Assembly (NCBI RefSeq): GCF_021172065.1
Contig: NZ_CP087880.1
Location: 1,340,583-1,404,582, forward strand
Reading direction: 5' to 3'
DNA from: Pseudocitrobacter corydidari
Lineage (GTDB): Bacteria; Pseudomonadota; Gammaproteobacteria; Enterobacterales; Enterobacteriaceae
Length of the DNA stretch: 64,000 bases
Shown: in pieces, positions 61,585-64,000 of the stretch
Numbering within the stretch: position 1 is the first letter of the stretch
How the letters are laid out: each line of letters starts with the position of its first letter
Translations under genes and position numbers: made by a program
The notes under the pieces: generated by a model
What the model saw: the letters and a program-made list of their open reading frames with translations, nothing else
Database searches by the model: none
Told to the model about the DNA's origin: nothing

Positions 61585-64000
61585 ATGAAAATCATCGCGC
61601 CTGAGGCGCTTATGACGGCGAAGATTAGCCGCCGAAATCTGGTGAAAACCTCCGCGATTGGCGGCCTGGCCGCCGCCAGCAGCGCCTTCACACTGCCGTT
61701 TACCCGCATCGCTCAGGCGGCGGATAAACTGGCACCCGTGGAGGAAAAAGCGGTCTGGAGTTCATGCACCGTTAACTGCGGCAGCCGCTGCCTGTTACGG
61801 CTTCACGTTAAGGACGACAGCGTTTACTGGGTGGAATCAGACACCACCGGCGAAGATATCTACGGCAATCATCAGGTTCGCGCCTGTCTGCGCGGGCGCT
61901 CGATTCGCCGCCGTATGAATCACCCGGATCGCCTGAAATATCCGATGAAACGCGTCGGTAAGCGTGGCGAAGGCAAATTCGAACGCATTTCGTGGGATGA
62001 AGCGCTGGATACCATCGGCGATAACCTGAAACGCATTCTGAAAGATTACGGTAACGAAGCGGTGCACGTGCTCTACGGCACAGGCGTTGACGGCGGGAAT
62101 ATCACCAACTCTAACGTGCCTTATCGCCTGATGAACTCGTGCGGCGGTTACCTTAGCCGTTATGGCAGTTACAGTACCGCACAGATTAGCGCCGCCATGA
62201 GCTACATGTTCGGCAGTAACGACGGCAACAGCCCGGACGATATCGCCAACACCAAACTGGTGGTGATGTTCGGCAACAACCCGGCGGAAACGCGCATGAG
62301 CGGCGGCGGCGTCACCTATTATGTGGAACAGGCGCGCGAGCGCTCGAATGCCCGCATGATTGTCATCGACCCGCGCTATAACGACACCGCCGCCGGGCGC
62401 GAAGATGAGTGGCTGCCGATTCGCCCTGGCACCGACGGCGCGCTGGCCGCAGCGATCGCCTGGGTGCTGATTACTGAAAACCTCGTTGATCAACCCTTCC
62501 TCGATAAATACTGCGTCGGCTACGACGAAAAAACGCTGCCTGCCAGCGCCCCGCGCAATGCGCACTACAAAGCCTATATTCTCGGCGATGGCCCGGATGG
62601 CATCGCCAAAACCCCTGAATGGGCGGCGCAAATCACCAGTATCCCGGCGGATAAAATCATTAAGCTGGCCCGTGAAATCGGCAGCGCCAAACCGGCCTAT
62701 ATCTGTCAGGGCTGGGGGCCGCAGCGTCACTCCAACGGAGAACAAAACTCACGCGCCATCGCCATGCTGTCGGTGCTGACCGGTAACGTGGGTATCAATG
62801 GCGGGAACTCTGGGGTGCGAGAAGGCACATGGGATCTCGGCGTGGAGTGGTTCTCGATGCTCGATAACCCGGTGAAAACGCAAATCTCCGTCTTCACCTG
62901 GCCGGACGCTATCGACCACGGCGAGAAAATGACCGCCATCCACGACGGTGTGCGCGGGAAAGATAAACTCGACGTGCCGATTAAGTTTATGTGGTGCTAT
63001 GCCAGCAACACGCTTATCAACCAGAACGGGAATATCAGCCGCACCCATGAGATTTTGCAGGACGATAGCAAGTGCGAAATGATTGTCGGCATTGAGCATT
63101 TCATGACGGCGTCGGCAAAATATTGCGACATTCTGCTGCCGGATCTCATGCCAACCGAGCAGGAGGATCTGATTTCTCATGAATCCGCCGGGAACATGGG
63201 TTATGTCATCCTCGGTCAACCGGCCACCAGCCGGAAGTTCGAACGTCGTCCGATTTATGAAATCCTGTCTGAAATCGCTAAACGTCTGGGCCCGGATGTG
63301 TATCAAACCTTCACCGAAGGCCGCTCACAGCATGAATGGGTTCAGTACCTGCATGCCAAAACCAAAGAACGGAATCCGGAAATGCCGTCCTATGAGGAGA
63401 TGAAAACCCTCGGTATCTTCAAGAAAAAATGTCCGGAAGAACACTACGTTGCCTTCCGCGATTTCCGTGAAAACCCGGCGGCGAATCCGCTGAAAACGCC
63501 ATCCGGTAAAATTGAGATATACTCTGAACGGCTGGCAGATATCGCCAAAACCTGGGAGCTGAAAGAGGATGAAATTATTCATCCGCTGCCGGCCTATGCC
63601 CCTGGCTTCGATGGCGTGAGCGACCCGGCACGCAAAACCTACCCGCTGCAATTAACCGGTTTCCACTATAAAGCGCGTACCCACTCCAGCTACGGCAATA
63701 TCGACGTACTGCAACAGGCCTGCCCGCAGGAGATCTGGATCAACCCTGTCGATGCACAACCGCGCGGCATTGCTAACGGCGATACCGTTCGTGTCTCCAG
63801 CCAGCATGGTCAAATGCTGATACCGGCAAAAGTTACCCCGCGCATTCTGCCTGGCGTCACCGCCATCGGGCAAGGCGCGTGGCTGAAGGCGGATATGTTC
63901 GGCGATCGTCTGGATCACGGCGGCAGTATCAACATTCTCACCTCTCACCGTCCATCGCCGCTGGCGAAAGGGAACCCGTCCCACAGCAATCTGGTTCAGG
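61585..64000 (+). CDS. ynfF: DMSO/selenate reductase-type molybdoenzyme YnfF, 3' partial
   Basis: A second DmsA-type subunit, closely similar to YnfE; 805 codons are visible, and by comparison with E. coli YnfF only a few residues are missing beyond the window. A Tat signal (SRRNLVK, about residues 15-21) is followed by CTVNCGSRC and ACLRGRS for the 4Fe-4S cluster. The MFGNNPAETRMSGGG and FHYKARTHSSYGN segments are shared with YnfE. ynfG, ynfH and dmsD would be expected just to the right. Tandem near-copies suggest duplication. Confidence 0.95.
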   Translation, partial: MKIIAPEALMTAKISRRNLVKTSAIGGLAAASSAFTLPFTRIAQAADKLAPVEEKAVWSSCTVNCGSRCLLRLHVKDDSVYWVESDTTGEDIYGNHQVRACLRGRSIRRRMNHPDRLKYPMKRVGKRGEGKFERISWDEALDTIGDNLKRILKDYGNEAVHVLYGTGVDGGNITNSNVPYRLMNSCGGYLSRYGSYSTAQISAAMSYMFGSNDGNSPDDIANTKLVVMFGNNPAETRMSGGGVTYYVEQARERSNARMIVIDPRYNDTAAGREDEWLPIRPGTDGALAAAIAWVLITENLVDQPFLDKYCVGYDEKTLPASAPRNAHYKAYILGDGPDGIAKTPEWAAQITSIPADKIIKLAREIGSAKPAYICQGWGPQRHSNGEQNSRAIAMLSVLTGNVGINGGNSGVREGTWDLGVEWFSMLDNPVKTQISVFTWPDAIDHGEKMTAIHDGVRGKDKLDVPIKFMWCYASNTLINQNGNISRTHEILQDDSKCEMIVGIEHFMTASAKYCDILLPDLMPTEQEDLISHESAGNMGYVILGQPATSRKFERRPIYEILSEIAKRLGPDVYQTFTEGRSQHEWVQYLHAKTKERNPEMPSYEEMKTLGIFKKKCPEEHYVAFRDFRENPAANPLKTPSGKIEIYSERLADIAKTWELKEDEIIHPLPAYAPGFDGVSDPARKTYPLQLTGFHYKARTHSSYGNIDVLQQACPQEIWINPVDAQPRGIANGDTVRVSSQHGQMLIPAKVTPRILPGVTAIGQGAWLKADMFGDRLDHGGSINILTSHRPSPLAKGNPSHSNLVQ

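Overview
This is a chromosomal segment from the replication-terminus region of a member of the Enterobacteriaceae, most like Enterobacter or a near relative (Lelliottia, Leclercia, Kosakonia). The family assignment rests on many genes that match Escherichia coli terminus genes in sequence and often in order: uxaB-yneG-glsB-sad-ptrR, sotB-marC-marRAB-eamA-ydeE-mgrR, dcp-ydfG-rspR-ydfZ-ydfI, rspA, and ynfA-ynfB-speG-ynfC-ynfD-ynfEF. The dat-ddc pair for 1,3-diaminopropane, absent from E. coli K-12, points to the Enterobacter side. Terminus location is shown directly by a canonical dif site (4844-4871), a Tus-type ter site (20086-20108) whose blocking face looks toward dif, a perfect matS site (16939-16951), and FtsK-orienting octamers on both sides of dif that point toward it.

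Left end (1-4870): the right part of a filamentous (Inoviridae) prophage lying against dif, with a TspB/pIII-like adsorption protein (5' truncated by the window), a pVI-like protein, a Zot/pI assembly ATPase, a pIV secretin, two large hairpins and one small CxxC cargo protein. Next (5038-13429): a membrane protein, ddc and dat (1,3-diaminopropane synthesis), a divergent aspartokinase III paralogue with an internally deleted lysine riboswitch in its leader, a DUF2132 protein, the lipoprotein DigH and a Kbp-like BON-LysM protein. Then a TPP riboswitch-controlled tenA-thiZXY operon (13513-16802) for thiamine pyrimidine salvage.

From 16887 to 26497: malate:quinone oxidoreductase, a 32-residue membrane peptide gene, a bestrophin-like channel, and the uxaB to ptrR block, with a GNAT gene where E. 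coli has yneF and a hok-type toxin inserted between glsB and sad. From 26494 to 35484 lies the least familiar part, a divergent two-arm cluster around paired palindromes: acid-sugar kinase (DUF1537), PdxA2 and a DeoR-type repressor on one arm; iron-type alcohol dehydrogenase, a DapA/NanA-family aldolase, a TerC/YgdQ-type membrane protein, a cytoplasmic Asp-box sialidase-fold protein, a YhcH/NanQ-type anomerase and an SLC13 permease on the other. The logic suggests uptake of an acidic sugar, ring opening, aldol cleavage, aldehyde reduction and entry of a C4 acid into DHAP; the substrate is unknown.

From 35468 to 49613: PhzF, SotB, the mar locus (one of the two E. coli MarR sites looks decayed), EamA, YdeE, a rhodanese-FtrA pair, the MgrR small RNA with a PhoP-box-like promoter, an unrecognised 56-residue protein, a structured leader in front of an orphan NqrE subunit, dcp, ydfG, rspR, uspG and FNR-boxed ydfZ. 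From 49860 to 64000: ydfI, a TRAP transporter and rspA (a probable hexonate uptake and dehydration unit with shared operator-like motifs), a higBA toxin-antitoxin module, ynfA, ynfB, speG, ynfC, ynfD, and ynfE and ynfF, the last lacking only its final few residues at the window edge. No rRNA, tRNA, CRISPR array or IS element was recognised.
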